A DNA stretch of 64,000 bases from Pseudomonas mangrovi (GCF_003052585.1 NZ_QASN01000002.1:62001-126000), one strand, 5' to 3'; numbered from the stretch's first letter, positions 43,898 to 53,409 are shown. Translations and numbers: made by a program. The notes: a model not told the origin generated them from the sequence alone.

Positions 43898-44626
43898 ATG
43901 TCCGTGTCCCCCGCCAACCACACAGTCACGCAAGACGCCCTGGCCGTACTCGATAGCCGCTACAAGGTCGAGACGCCGGAGGGTATCGATCTGCAGCTGC
44001 GTCCCGCCGGCGTGGTTCCCCGAGCAATGGCCTTCATCATCGACCTGCTGATTCGCGGCGGCGTCATGCTTGTAGCAGGCATCGTCCTGGCGTTGCTCGG
44101 CGACTTCGGCCAGGGGCTGCTGCTGATCCTGTTCTTCCTGTTGAACTGGTGGTACATGGTCCTCTTCGAGGTGTTCAATCAGGGCCGTTCGCCCGGCAAG
44201 CAGGCCCTTGGCCTGCGCGTCGTGCATGACGATGGCACACCCGTGGGCTGGGGCGCCTCGCTGATCCGCAACCTGCTGCGCTTTGTCGACATGCTGCCGG
44301 TCGGCTACGCGCTGGGCATCCTCAGCAGCCTGCTCCACCCGGGCTTCAAGCGCCTCGGCGATCTGGCCGCAGGCACTTTGGTGGTCTATCGCGACGAGCC
44401 GCCGACGCGCCCACAGATTCCCGAGGTCAGCCCGCTACGCGCGCCCTTCGCGCTCAGCCAGGACGAACAGCGCGCGATACTCGGTTTCGCCGAGCGCCAG
44501 GCCGGTCTGTCCAGTGGGCGCCGGGCGGAGATCGCCGGAATACTCGCGCCCGCGCTGGAAGTGCATGCCGACCTCGCCGAAGCCGAGCTCAACGGCATCG
44601 CCCGCGGACTATTGGGGCAGGCATGA
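43898..44626 (+). CDS. RDD-family membrane protein
   Basis: A 242-residue protein whose first 170 residues form the RDD domain: RAMAFIIDLLIRGGVML, an NQGRSPGKQALGLRVVHDDG loop and GFKRLGDLAAGTLVV. The last 70 residues are soluble and helical. RDD proteins are membrane proteins of unclear role, some acting as ion antiporters or assembly factors. Its TGA overlaps the SpoIIM-type gene by 4 bp. It belongs to a strictly ordered gene string ending in MoxR and DUF58. Confidence 0.85.
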   Translation: MSVSPANHTVTQDALAVLDSRYKVETPEGIDLQLRPAGVVPRAMAFIIDLLIRGGVMLVAGIVLALLGDFGQGLLLILFFLLNWWYMVLFEVFNQGRSPGKQALGLRVVHDDGTPVGWGASLIRNLLRFVDMLPVGYALGILSSLLHPGFKRLGDLAAGTLVVYRDEPPTRPQIPEVSPLRAPFALSQDEQRAILGFAERQAGLSSGRRAEIAGILAPALEVHADLAEAELNGIARGLLGQA

Positions 44627-45600
44627 AGCAGAGTCTTTTCGAACGCCGCCACCAGGCCGAGTGGGACGCCTTCCAGGCGCTGCTGCTGTCTCTGGAGCAA
44701 GGCAAGACCAAGGAAGACGAGAGCCAGGCGTTCGCCGCGCAATACCGGCGCATCTGCCAGCAGCTGGCGCTGGCCCAGGAGCGTACCTACAGCACCCATC
44801 TGATCGATCAGCTGCAGCTGCTGGCGATGCGTGGACACCAGCAGTTCTACCGCCATCGCAGCCACCTGGGCGCACAGATCATCGGCTTCGTGCTGGCGGG
44901 TTTCCCGCGACTGATTCGCCGGGAATGGCGCAGCGTGCTGATCGCCAGCCTGGTGTTCTACGGCAGCCTGATCGGCATGGGCGTGCTGGTCTACCTCTAC
45001 CCGGAGCTGGTCTACAGCCTGATGGATCCCGCCCAGGTCACCAGCATGGAAACAATGTACGACCCGGAGAACCGCCGCCTAGGTCGCTTCGGCGAACGCG
45101 ATGCCGGCGATGACTGGATGATGTTCGGCTTCTACATCATGAACAACATCGGCATCGGCTTTCAGACCTTTGCCAGCGGCCTGCTGTTCGGCCTCGGCAC
45201 GCTGTTCTTCCTGCTCTTCAACGGCCTCTATATCGGCGCGGTTGCCGGGCATCTGACCCGCATCGGCTACAGCGATACCTTCTGGTCGTTCGTCATCGGC
45301 CACGGCGCCTTCGAGCTGACCGCCATCACCTTTGCCGGCGCTGCCGGGCTCAAGCTGGGCTGGGCGCTGCTGGTGCCGGGGCGGCACACGCGCATCGAAG
45401 CGCTGCGTTTGGCGGCGGCAGAAGCGGTCAAGCTGGTCGCCGGCGTCGTGTTCTTCCTGCTGATCGCTGCGTTCATCGAGGCCTACTGGTCGTCGATGAC
45501 CTTTGCCACCTCGACGATCAAGTACGTGGTGGGCGCAGGTCTCTGGCTGCTGGTTGCCCTGTACTTCATCTTTGCCGGACGCCGCCATGCGCCTGACTGA
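44623..45600 (+). CDS. Stage II sporulation M-like membrane protein
   Basis: A 325-residue protein with a soluble N-terminus (about 80 residues) and several helices from about residue 100 on, including GLLFGLGTLFFLLFNGLYIGAVAGHL and GHGAFELTAITFAGAAGLKLGWALL. These are signatures of the SpoIIM superfamily; in a non-sporulating pseudomonad the name marks only ancestry. It overlaps the RDD gene by 4 bp and the DUF4129 gene by 14 bp, so translation of the three is coupled. The molecular role is unknown. Confidence 0.85.
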   Translation: MKQSLFERRHQAEWDAFQALLLSLEQGKTKEDESQAFAAQYRRICQQLALAQERTYSTHLIDQLQLLAMRGHQQFYRHRSHLGAQIIGFVLAGFPRLIRREWRSVLIASLVFYGSLIGMGVLVYLYPELVYSLMDPAQVTSMETMYDPENRRLGRFGERDAGDDWMMFGFYIMNNIGIGFQTFASGLLFGLGTLFFLLFNGLYIGAVAGHLTRIGYSDTFWSFVIGHGAFELTAITFAGAAGLKLGWALLVPGRHTRIEALRLAAAEAVKLVAGVVFFLLIAAFIEAYWSSMTFATSTIKYVVGAGLWLLVALYFIFAGRRHAPD

Positions 45601-47179
45601 CGCCAGCGTCGCGATCCGCCCGCGGACTGCCTGGGAAGCACTGGACCTCGGCACGCTGATGGCCCGCCGTCAGTGCGGCGTGCTGATGGCCAGCTGGGCG
45701 TTGATCACCCTGCCGCTGCTGGCAGTCCTCACCGCGGTACTGTGGAAATACCCGCTCTGGGCGCTGCTGATCTTCTGGTGGCTCAAGCCGGCCTATGAGC
45801 GCCTGCCGCTGTTCATTCTTTCCCGCGCGCTGTTCCGCGAGATGCCGACGCTGCGCGAAAGCCTGAAAGCCTTCCCGCGACTGCTGCGCCCCCAACTCTT
45901 CGCCAGCCTGACCTGGCGACGCTTCAGCCCTTCGCGCAGCTTCGACCTGCCGGTACTGCAGCTGGAAGGATTGTCCGGCAGCGTCCGTAGCCAGCGCCTG
46001 ACAGTGCTCGGCCAGCGTGACAGCGGCGCGGCGGCCTGGCTGACATTTTCCGGACTGGTACTGGAGGCCTGTCTGTATTTCGGTCTGATCGCCCTGTGCT
46101 ACATGCTGTTGCCACAGCAGCTGATGGACGACCTTGGCTGGCAGAAACTGCTGCAGGAATCCGGTGGCGAGTGGCTCTGGCTCGACCACCTGCGCAACTG
46201 GAGCTATGCGCTGGTACTGATGGTCTGGGAGCCGATCTACGTAGCCTGCGGCTTCAGCCTCTATCTGAATCGGCGTACAGCCCTCGAGGCCTGGGACATC
46301 GAACTGGCCTTCCGCCGCCTGCGCCAGCGCCTGACCGGCAGCGCCTACGCCCTCGTGCTCGGCCTCGTGCTGGTGTTCGCCATGCCCGCCGAGCACGCCC
46401 TGGCAGCCAACAGCTGCCCACCGCCGGCAGGCGACTTCAATCCCTATACCGACCGCGAGCCGGACGACAAGGCGCGCCTGACCAATCAGGCGCTGACCAG
46501 CAGCCAGGCAAAGCAGGCGATCAAGGATCTGCTCGCCGCAGCACCCTTCCAGAACAACCAGATGGTGACCCGCTGGCGTTTCGGCGAGGAAAAGCCGGAA
46601 GAAGAACCCGAGGAAGACGATCCGGACAAGGTCGCGGAGTTCTTCGAAAAGCTGTTCAAGCTCGGCGAGGGTTTTGGCGCTATCGAGATGATCAGCCTGA
46701 TCTTCAAAGTGGTGCTCTGGGCACTGCTGATCAGCCTGCTGGCACTGCTGATCTGGCGCTACCGCGAATGGCTGCGGGCCTTTGCCTCGCGCCTGGGCCT
46801 GCCACAACGCGCCAAGCGCGAGGCACCGGCGATGCTGTTCGGCCTGGAGATCACCCCGGAGAGCATTCCCGACGACGTCGCCGGAACCGCCGAGCGGCTC
46901 TGGCTGGAGAACCCGCGCGAAGCACTCGGCCTGCTCTACCGAGCCTTGCTCAGCCGCCTGCTGCACGAGCACCGGCTACCGCTCAAGAGCGCGCACACCG
47001 AAGGCGAGGTTCTGCGCCTGGTCGACCGCCTGCAGCAATCGGGTCTCAGCCAGTTCAGCGCCCTGCTCACCGGTCACTGGCAGAACCTCGCCTACGGGCA
47101 TCGTCTGCCGGACGCCACGGTCCGTGACCAGCTGTGTAACGGCTGGCGCCAGCAGTTCTCCGGGCAGGAGCCGACATGA
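45587..47179 (+). CDS. DUF4129 membrane protein
   Basis: A 530-residue membrane protein. Helices occur at about 37-60 and in the 140-270 range. A signal-like helix, VLGLVLVFAMPAEHALA, leads into a periplasmic loop with an acidic run (EEEPEEDDPDK), then another helix (IFKVVLWALLISLLALLIW). The C-terminal DUF4129 domain (GTAERLWLENPREALGLLYRALLSRLLHEHRLP) is cytoplasmic. In other bacteria DUF4129 is fused to transglutaminase or lies next to MoxR/DUF58. The ATG at 45587 lies within the end of the SpoIIM gene; an upstream in-frame start would only read that gene's shadow. Confidence 0.82.
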   Translation: MRLTDASVAIRPRTAWEALDLGTLMARRQCGVLMASWALITLPLLAVLTAVLWKYPLWALLIFWWLKPAYERLPLFILSRALFREMPTLRESLKAFPRLLRPQLFASLTWRRFSPSRSFDLPVLQLEGLSGSVRSQRLTVLGQRDSGAAAWLTFSGLVLEACLYFGLIALCYMLLPQQLMDDLGWQKLLQESGGEWLWLDHLRNWSYALVLMVWEPIYVACGFSLYLNRRTALEAWDIELAFRRLRQRLTGSAYALVLGLVLVFAMPAEHALAANSCPPPAGDFNPYTDREPDDKARLTNQALTSSQAKQAIKDLLAAAPFQNNQMVTRWRFGEEKPEEEPEEDDPDKVAEFFEKLFKLGEGFGAIEMISLIFKVVLWALLISLLALLIWRYREWLRAFASRLGLPQRAKREAPAMLFGLEITPESIPDDVAGTAERLWLENPREALGLLYRALLSRLLHEHRLPLKSAHTEGEVLRLVDRLQQSGLSQFSALLTGHWQNLAYGHRLPDATVRDQLCNGWRQQFSGQEPT

Positions 47180-48420
47180 AGCGGCGCACGCTAGCCCTCG
47201 TCATCGGACTGCTGGTCGCACTGCTGGTCCTGTTCGGCAGCTACCTGCTGAGCATCGCCGAGCCTTACGAGGAAGAGGTCAAGCACGGCCCATCGCCCGA
47301 GGCGCGCGCCAACCGTTTCCTCGCCGCCGAACGCTTCCTCGAGGGCCAACAGCGCAAGGTCAGCCGAGCCAGCGGTCTGGAGGTTCTGGACACCCTGCCG
47401 AGCAAGGGCCAGACCTTGTTGCTGCTGGCCGATCGCGACCGCATGACGCCGCGCCAGGCCGAGCGCGTGCTGGCCTGGGCAGAACAGGGCGGACACCTGC
47501 TGTTCGTCGCCGAAGCATTCTGGGACGAGGATGATGGCAAGAGCGGCGATCTGCTGCTCGACCTGCTGGACATCCGCCAGTACGACGCTAACGATCTCGA
47601 GACTCTCGAAGAAGAAGAGCGCAGCGCTCCAGAGGAGCGCACCCAGCGCTGGCGCAAACCGGCGCCGCAAGGCACAGCGCAACGCGCACCCACGGTCGCC
47701 AGCGGCGACCGTCATCCTGAGCTGACCAAGCTGTATCTGGAGAACGAGGACGAGCCGGCCTATTTCGGCTTCGACACCGACTATCACCTCTACGATGCGC
47801 AGAACCGCGCCCACGCCTGGGCCAACAGCGCCCAGGCCACGCATATGCTGCAGCTGTACCACGGCAAGGGCGTCATCACCGTGGTGACGGATCACTGGCT
47901 GTGGCAGAACCGCCATATCGGCAAGCACGACAACGCCTGGCTGCTCTGGTACCTGACCCAGGATTCCGATGTCACCCTGCTGCATCACGCCGAGCGCGAC
48001 GACCTCTTCTCGCTGCTGCTCAAGCACTTCCCGCAGGCGCTGGTCGCCGCGCTGCTGCTGATCGCCCTGCTGCTCTGGCGCCGCGGCAGTCGCCAGGGAC
48101 CGTTGCTGCTGCCGGCCAGGCCGGCTCGCCGACAGCTTGAGGAGCATCTGCGCGGCAGTGCCGACTTCCTTCTGCGCCGCACCAGCCAGCAGCGCCTGAT
48201 CCAGGCCCTGCAGGCCGACATCCAGCGCCGCGCCCGTCGGCGCCATCCCGGCTTCGAGCGGCTGCCGGTGGCCGAGCAGTGGCAGATCCTCGGCCGCCTC
48301 TCCCGTCAGTCTCCCAGCAACATCGGTCAAGCGATGCGTCCGGCCGGCAAGGACCGCGTCAGCGCCGCCCAATTCACCCGCCAGGTCGCCTACCTGCAAA
48401 ACCTTAGGAATGCCCTATGA
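47176..48420 (+). CDS. DUF4350 membrane protein
   Basis: A 414-residue protein with an N-terminal anchor (about 6-25), a periplasmic DUF4350 domain (GQTLLLLADRDRMTPRQAERVLAWAEQGGHLLFVAEAFW, VVTDHWLWQNRHIGKHDNAWLLWYL), a second helix (FPQALVAALLLIALLLW, about 285-300) and a basic cytoplasmic tail. The periplasmic part resembles a GATase-like fold, typical of the family. It overlaps both neighbours by 4 bp. The operon order DUF4129-DUF4350-MoxR-DUF58 is widely conserved, but the function is not known. Confidence 0.85.
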   Translation: MKRRTLALVIGLLVALLVLFGSYLLSIAEPYEEEVKHGPSPEARANRFLAAERFLEGQQRKVSRASGLEVLDTLPSKGQTLLLLADRDRMTPRQAERVLAWAEQGGHLLFVAEAFWDEDDGKSGDLLLDLLDIRQYDANDLETLEEEERSAPEERTQRWRKPAPQGTAQRAPTVASGDRHPELTKLYLENEDEPAYFGFDTDYHLYDAQNRAHAWANSAQATHMLQLYHGKGVITVVTDHWLWQNRHIGKHDNAWLLWYLTQDSDVTLLHHAERDDLFSLLLKHFPQALVAALLLIALLLWRRGSRQGPLLLPARPARRQLEEHLRGSADFLLRRTSQQRLIQALQADIQRRARRRHPGFERLPVAEQWQILGRLSRQSPSNIGQAMRPAGKDRVSAAQFTRQVAYLQNLRNAL

Positions 48421-49439
48421 GCGAACAGACGCCAGAGACTCCCCGCAGCGAGCCGGCCCCGGCCCCCGCCAACCCGAACCTCCAGCGCCAGCGCGCCAGC
48501 CAGTTGGCCGCCGCCCTGCGCCAGGAGCTGCAGAAGGCGCTGATCGGCCAGAGCGCGGTGATCGAGGATGTTCTCACCGCGCTGATCGCCGGCGGCCATG
48601 TCCTGGTCGAAGGCGTGCCCGGACTGGGCAAGACCCTGCTGATCCGGGCCCTGGCACGCTGCTTCGGCGGCGAGTTCTCGCGCATCCAGTTCACCCCGGA
48701 CCTGATGCCCAGTGACGTCACCGGCCACGCGGTGTACGACATGCAATCCGAGCAGTTCAAGCTGCGCAAGGGCCCGGTGTTCACCAATCTGCTGCTGGCG
48801 GACGAGATCAACCGCGCGCCGGCGAAGACCCAGGCGGCGCTGCTCGAGGTGATGCAGGAGCGCCAGGTGACCCTGGAAGGACGCGCGCTGCCGGTACCCC
48901 AGCCGTTCCTGGTGATGGCGACGCAGAACCCGATCGAGCAGGAAGGTACCTATCCGCTGCCGGAAGCCGAACTCGACCGTTTCATGCTCAAGCTGCGCAT
49001 CGACTACCCCGAAGCCGCCGAGGAGATGACGCTGGTGCGCCAGGTCACCCGCTCCTCGCGGGCCGACATGCTCGACGTGACGCCGCTGCGCACCCTGCTG
49101 CAGGCCAAGGACATCCTCGCCTTGCAGAAGATCGCCAGCGAGCTGCCGGTGGACGATCAGGTCCTCGACTACGCAGTGCGCCTGGCCCGCGCCACCCGCA
49201 CCTGGCCCGGCCTGGCACTGGGTGCCGGCCCGCGCGCCAGCATCTCCCTGGTCCGCGGCGGACGCGCCCGTGCCCTGCTGCGTGGCGGCGACTTCGTCCT
49301 GCCGGATGACGTCAAGAGCTGCGCGCTGGCGGTGCTGCGTCACCGCGTGCGGCTGTCCCCCGAGCTGGATATCGAGGGACTCTCGGTCGACCAGGTGTTG
49401 CAGCAGCTGCTCGATCAGGTGCCTGCGCCGCGCCTATGA
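48417..49439 (+). CDS. MoxR-type AAA+ ATPase
   Basis: A 340-residue MoxR-family chaperone ATPase. Walker A is GVPGLGKTLLIRA, Walker B is LLADEINRAPAKTQAALLEVMQERQVTLEG, sensor 1 is FLVMATQNPIEQEGTYPLPEAELDRF, and the lid with sensor 2 follows (GPRASISLVRGGRARAL). MoxR ATPases act with von Willebrand A-type partners to activate or assemble other proteins; the DUF58 protein encoded next is the natural partner. It overlaps both neighbours by 4 bp. All ATPase motifs are intact. Confidence 0.93.
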   Translation: MSEQTPETPRSEPAPAPANPNLQRQRASQLAAALRQELQKALIGQSAVIEDVLTALIAGGHVLVEGVPGLGKTLLIRALARCFGGEFSRIQFTPDLMPSDVTGHAVYDMQSEQFKLRKGPVFTNLLLADEINRAPAKTQAALLEVMQERQVTLEGRALPVPQPFLVMATQNPIEQEGTYPLPEAELDRFMLKLRIDYPEAAEEMTLVRQVTRSSRADMLDVTPLRTLLQAKDILALQKIASELPVDDQVLDYAVRLARATRTWPGLALGAGPRASISLVRGGRARALLRGGDFVLPDDVKSCALAVLRHRVRLSPELDIEGLSVDQVLQQLLDQVPAPRL

Positions 49440-50764
49440 AACCCTCGCGCCTGCTTCTGTGGCTGATCGGCGTGCTGCTCGCAGCCGCCATTCTGCTCGG
49501 TGCCCTGCCGGCGCTGGGGATCGCCCTGCCCGCCAGCCTGACGCCGATCTGGTGGGGCGCCCTGCTGGCCACCGCGCTGCTGGCATTGACCGACGCCATC
49601 TGGCTGCGACGCCTGCCCTCCCCCACCCTCGAACGCGAGCTGCCGGGCAACCTGCCGCTGGGACGCTGGACCGAGGTGCGCATGCTGCTGCACCACGCCT
49701 ACCGGCAGCGCCAGAGCGTCGAGGTTTTCGACCATCTCCCCCAGGACATGGATTTCGAGTACCTGCCGCAGCGGGTCGAGCTGCATCCGGGGGAGGTGAC
49801 CCAGTTCGGCTACCGGGTGCGCCCGCTCAAGCGCGGCCGCTTCGAGTTTCCCCGCTGCGAGCTGTTGCTGAACAGTCCGCTGCGTTTCTGGCAGGGCCGC
49901 CGCCTGCTTGAATGCACTGCCAGCACCCGCGTCTATCCGGATTTCGCCCGGCTCTACGGCGCCCAGCTGATGGCGGTCGACGACTGGCTGAATCAGCTCG
50001 GCGTGCGCCAGCGGCCGCGGCGCGGCCTGGGCCTGGAGTTCCATCAGCTGCGCGACTTCCGCGATGGCGACACCCTGCGCCAGATCGACTGGAAGGCGAC
50101 AGCACGCAAACGCACGCCAATCGCCCGCGAGTACCAGGACGAGCGTGATCAGCAGATCGTCTTCCTGATCGACTGCGGCCGACGCATGCGCAGCCAGGAT
50201 GGCGACCTCTCGCACTTCGACCATGCCCTCAACGCCTGCCTGCTGCTCAGCTACGTGGCCTTGCGCCAGGGCGACGCGGTGGGCCTGGCGACCTTCGCCG
50301 GCGAGCAGCGCTTCGTTGCGCCGGTCAAAGGGCCTGCCCAGCTCAGCGTGCTGCTCAACGCGGTGTACGACCTGCAGAGCACCCAGCGCCCGGCGGACTA
50401 CGCCGGCGCCATTGACCAGTTGCTCGCGCGCCAGCATCGGCGAGCACTGGTGGTGCTGGTGAGCAACCTGCGCGACGAGGACGACGAGGAGCTGCTCGGC
50501 GCGGTCAAGCGCCTGGGCAAGCGTCATCGGGTGCTGATCACCAGCCTGCGCGAGGAAGTGCTCGACCGCCTGCGCCATACCGAGGTGGAAACCTACGACC
50601 AGGCACTCGCCTACTGCGGCACCCTGGACTACCTGAATGCCCGCGACGGGCTGCACGAGCGCCTGGCCAGCCACGGCATGCCGGTACTGGATGCGCGACC
50701 GAGCGAACTGGGCCCCGAGCTGGTCAGCCGCTATCTGGCGTGGAAGAAGGGTGGCGTGCTCTGA
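49436..50764 (+). CDS. DUF58 protein (MoxR partner)
   Basis: A 442-residue protein with two N-terminal helices (about 4-26 and 33-50), then a beta-rich region and the DUF58 core, LRDFRDGDTLRQIDWKATARKRTPIAREYQDERDQQ. A von Willebrand A-like domain follows, whose metal-site motif is degenerate (DCGRRMRS in place of DxSxS). It should be the membrane-anchored partner of the MoxR ATPase with which it overlaps by 4 bp. It closes the seven-gene operon. The following 269 bp contain a repeat but no clear terminator. Confidence 0.88.
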   Translation: MKPSRLLLWLIGVLLAAAILLGALPALGIALPASLTPIWWGALLATALLALTDAIWLRRLPSPTLERELPGNLPLGRWTEVRMLLHHAYRQRQSVEVFDHLPQDMDFEYLPQRVELHPGEVTQFGYRVRPLKRGRFEFPRCELLLNSPLRFWQGRRLLECTASTRVYPDFARLYGAQLMAVDDWLNQLGVRQRPRRGLGLEFHQLRDFRDGDTLRQIDWKATARKRTPIAREYQDERDQQIVFLIDCGRRMRSQDGDLSHFDHALNACLLLSYVALRQGDAVGLATFAGEQRFVAPVKGPAQLSVLLNAVYDLQSTQRPADYAGAIDQLLARQHRRALVVLVSNLRDEDDEELLGAVKRLGKRHRVLITSLREEVLDRLRHTEVETYDQALAYCGTLDYLNARDGLHERLASHGMPVLDARPSELGPELVSRYLAWKKGGVL

Positions 50765-50888
50765 GCATCCGCTCTGCCACTCGGAACACCCATCGATATG
50801 CGCTTTTGGCCGGTGGACAAGGCTGCACCGTTGTCCACTCTACGCCAGGCCTCTGGACATGACTGTGCTGTCCGCTCTGCGCCAACCT

Positions 50889-50916
50889 GTAGGGTGGATG
50901 GCCGAAACCATCCACC
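50889..50916. repeat. GTAGGGTGGATGG palindrome
   Basis: GTAGGGTGGATGG-CCGAAA-CCATCCACC is another copy of the dispersed hairpin repeat, between the DUF58 and PilZ genes. It may serve as a 3' end structure for either convergent transcript. The rest of 50765-51033 shows no gene. Confidence 0.65.
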
Positions 50917-51033
50917 AGGCGAAGTTCGCTGATGGCAACGGAGGTCGGCCTGTGTAGTGGTGCTTCATGCAGGGTGGTGTGACAAAGCAAAAGGGTATGT
51001 GTGCACCCTACCCCGCCCGCATAGCGCTCCGAC

Positions 51034-51393
51034 TCAGACCGAACTGACCACCGGATTGAAGCTGAAGTAGTGACGCAGCGCCTCGACCATCTCGGTGTAC
51101 TCCGCCGGCGCGCTGACCAGGCAGAAGCCCGAGTCATAGCCGCCTGGCGTGACATCCTCGCGAGACCACTTGCAGGTCGCGGAAAAGTCGATGTACTGCT
51201 GATGGCCCTCGCAGCCGGGGATCTTGATGCGCATGTCGAAGCAGCCGCCGACCAGCATCGGCAGCTCGCTGATCAGCAGCAACCCCTCCAGCGAGACGTT
51301 GCCTATGTAGCCCATCGGCCGGTCGGTGATCCGATTGAACACCTTGAGGTAGGAGGGCAGTTGGTGGCGGTCGATCCTGCGTAGATTTCGCAT
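51034..51393 (-). CDS. PilZ-domain protein
   Basis: A 119-residue single PilZ domain, a cytoplasmic cyclic di-GMP receptor fold. The N-terminal arginine motif appears as RRIDRHQL and the second motif as GNVSLEGLLL, slightly changed from (D/N)xSxxG but with the needed Ser and Gly. Binding of c-di-GMP is therefore likely but not certain. Two diguanylate cyclases occur elsewhere in the window. It stands first in a minus-strand set with the DUF4124 gene; its target is unknown. Confidence 0.78.
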   Translation of the reverse strand: MRNLRRIDRHQLPSYLKVFNRITDRPMGYIGNVSLEGLLLISELPMLVGGCFDMRIKIPGCEGHQQYIDFSATCKWSREDVTPGGYDSGFCLVSAPAEYTEMVEALRHYFSFNPVVSSV

Positions 51394-51453
51394 GATGGCA
51401 ATTGGCTACGAATGGACCCTGAGTATGGCCGCAATGCGCCAGCTTCTCCAGTT

Positions 51454-51876
51454 TCAGTCGCAGTGTTGTTCGACCTGCGTCCGCAGTTCACGACGAGCGG
51501 CGTCCACCTCGGCGTCGCTGTAATAGCGGCGGCCGCCACTCTCGTCGGCGCTGAAGAAGGTTCCACCGCTGGCCAGCCGGGCCATTCGCGCTTTCAGTGC
51601 AGCACAGTGCTGCTGCCGCTCGGCATCCTGCTCGGCGCTGCGTTGCTGTTGCTGCGCTTGCTCGTCGCGACGCGCCTGGAAGAAGCGCTCGCTACGCGCC
51701 TCGCGCTCGCGCGTCTGCTGGTCGCGCTCGATCACCTGCGGGCGCACTTCTATGCGCTCGGCCTGCGCGGGTGGGCGCTGACCGAAATGGACGCGGCCTT
51801 CGGCGTCGGTCCAGCGATAGATTTCCGCCAGGGTCGGGGTCGCAACCAGAACAAGCAGGATCAGCAGGCTACGCAT
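51454..51876 (-). CDS. DUF4124-domain exported protein
   Basis: A 140-residue exported protein. A signal peptide ends near residue 17 (VATPTLA). EIYRWTDAEGRVHFGQRPP is the DUF4124 signature. A long charged coiled-coil region (QQTREREARSERFFQARRDEQAQQQQRSAEQ) follows, and the C-terminus has two cysteines that may form a disulfide. The function is unknown; such proteins are usually periplasmic. It is on the same strand as the PilZ and lipoprotein genes. Confidence 0.8.
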   Translation of the reverse strand: MRSLLILLVLVATPTLAEIYRWTDAEGRVHFGQRPPAQAERIEVRPQVIERDQQTREREARSERFFQARRDEQAQQQQRSAEQDAERQQHCAALKARMARLASGGTFFSADESGGRRYYSDAEVDAARRELRTQVEQHCD

Positions 51877-51944
51877 GGTGCCTCCAGGTCAGTCAAAGGC
51901 GCGAGGGTACCGCCAGATGCGCGCTTGTCCCAGTACGCCATCGA

Positions 51945-52301
51945 TCATTTGCGCACCGCGTCGCCATCTCCATGGCCCAGCGCGGCCAGCGTGTCCAGGC
52001 GCGCCTGGGCGCGGTAGGCGTACTCGCTGGACGGGTAGCGCTGGATGATGAAGCGATAGGTCTGCCGGGCATCGACGAACAGGCTCTGGCGTTCCAGGCA
52101 GTGTCCGCGCAACAAGGAGATTTCCGGTTGCAGGTAGCTGCGCGAGCGGCTCAGCCGCTCCGCCCGGGACAATTCCAGCATGGCCTTCTCGCAGTCGCCG
52201 AGATGGTAGGCCTGGTAGGCGTTGTCCAGCCGATGATCGAGCGGGATGCGGGTACAGCCGGCGAGCAGCAGAAGGCAGATGAAGGTGGACAGATGACGCA
52301 T
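51945..52301 (-). CDS. TPR-like lipoprotein
   Basis: A 118-residue lipoprotein with lipobox LAGC (Cys16) after a short signal (STFICLLLLAG). The mature part consists of helical repeats (NAYQAYHLGDCEKAMLELSRAERL and RGHCLERQSLFVDARQTYRFIIQRYPSSEYAYRAQARLDTL) resembling two to three tetratricopeptide units, like a short YfiO/BamD-type module. It is probably anchored in the outer membrane and binds partner proteins. The partner is unknown. Confidence 0.75.
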   Translation of the reverse strand: MRHLSTFICLLLLAGCTRIPLDHRLDNAYQAYHLGDCEKAMLELSRAERLSRSRSYLQPEISLLRGHCLERQSLFVDARQTYRFIIQRYPSSEYAYRAQARLDTLAALGHGDGDAVRK

Positions 52302-52481
52302 GGCACGGACTCCTCGGTGAGTGCAGGCTGTATCGGCAACTGTTCGCAGTTCTGCAACCGGGCGAGTGGTTGTAACCTCGAGATCATGTCCGCACCGCTA
52401 TGCTGACCCAGATCAAGCGCCCGCAACGGCATGCAGGCTGCAATCCGGGAAACGCCCCGTCCGCTATCAAGGAGAACGCCT

Positions 52482-53393
52482 GTGAAATTCGAACGCCTGC
52501 TGGTGCTGATCGACGCCGAGCGCAAGGACCAACCCGCCCTGCAACGCGCCGCCTGGCTGGCCGAACGCACCGGCGCCGAACTGCACCTGCTGCTCTGCGC
52601 CTTCAGCAGCAGCCTCGATCACAACCTGTTCCTCGAAGGTCCGCGCCTGGAGCAGGCCCGCGACGCCTTTCTGGAGGAGCGCCGCAACTGGCTCGATACG
52701 CTCGCCGCACCGCTGCGCAGCAACGGCGGCAAGGTTCACACCCGGGTCATCTGGAGCAAGCAGCGCCAGCGCGCCAGCCTCGACGCCATCAGTGCGCTGC
52801 AACCGGACCTGGTGTTCAAGTCCGCCCACCACCACGGCCTGCTCAAGCGCCTGCTGCTCAGCAACAGCGACTGGGAACTGCTGCGCCACTGCCCTGCCCC
52901 ACTCTGGCTGGTCCATCATGGCGAGTGGCAGGCACGTAAACTGTGCGCGGCCCTCGATCCGCTGCACAGCGCCGACAAACCGGCCGCGCTCGATCATCGA
53001 CTGATCGATATCGCCGGCGAACTCGCCACCCAGCTCGGGCTCGAACCTCACTACCTGCACAGCTTCGCGCCTCTGCCGCGCAGCCTGGTCTTCGATCTGG
53101 AGATGGTGATGTCCTACGAGCAGTACAGCTCCAAGTGCGCCAGCCAGCATCGTGAAGCCTTCGAGCAGCTGCTGGCCCAGCACACCATCCCGCCGACCTC
53201 CAGCCACCTGCTGGAGGGGTATGCCGAGCAGCGCATTCCCGCCTTCGTCCGCGAGCAGGGTATAGACCTGCTGCTGATGGGTGCGATCTCGCGCGGCCAG
53301 CTGGACGCTGCCATCATCGGCAATACTGCTGAACGAGTCCTCGACGAGGTCGAATGCGACCTGCTGGTCGTCAAACCCGCCACCACCCCCTGA
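52482..53393 (+). CDS. Tandem universal stress protein (UspE-like)
   Basis: A 303-residue protein with two universal-stress domains. The first begins at residue 1 (KFERLLVLIDAERKDQPALQRAAWLAERTGAELHLL). The second starts near residue 145 and ends with IDLLLMGAISRGQLDAAIIGNTAERVLDEVECDLLVVKP, where the nucleotide-binding G-x2-G-x9-G pattern is partly kept. The start is the GTG at 52482 with AAGGAGA upstream. Usp proteins help survival under stress or anaerobiosis. It lies 16 bp before pykA, so the two may be co-transcribed. Confidence 0.85.
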   Translation: MKFERLLVLIDAERKDQPALQRAAWLAERTGAELHLLLCAFSSSLDHNLFLEGPRLEQARDAFLEERRNWLDTLAAPLRSNGGKVHTRVIWSKQRQRASLDAISALQPDLVFKSAHHHGLLKRLLLSNSDWELLRHCPAPLWLVHHGEWQARKLCAALDPLHSADKPAALDHRLIDIAGELATQLGLEPHYLHSFAPLPRSLVFDLEMVMSYEQYSSKCASQHREAFEQLLAQHTIPPTSSHLLEGYAEQRIPAFVREQGIDLLLMGAISRGQLDAAIIGNTAERVLDEVECDLLVVKPATTP

Positions 53394-53409
53394 AGCACCG
53401 GAGCCCCGC

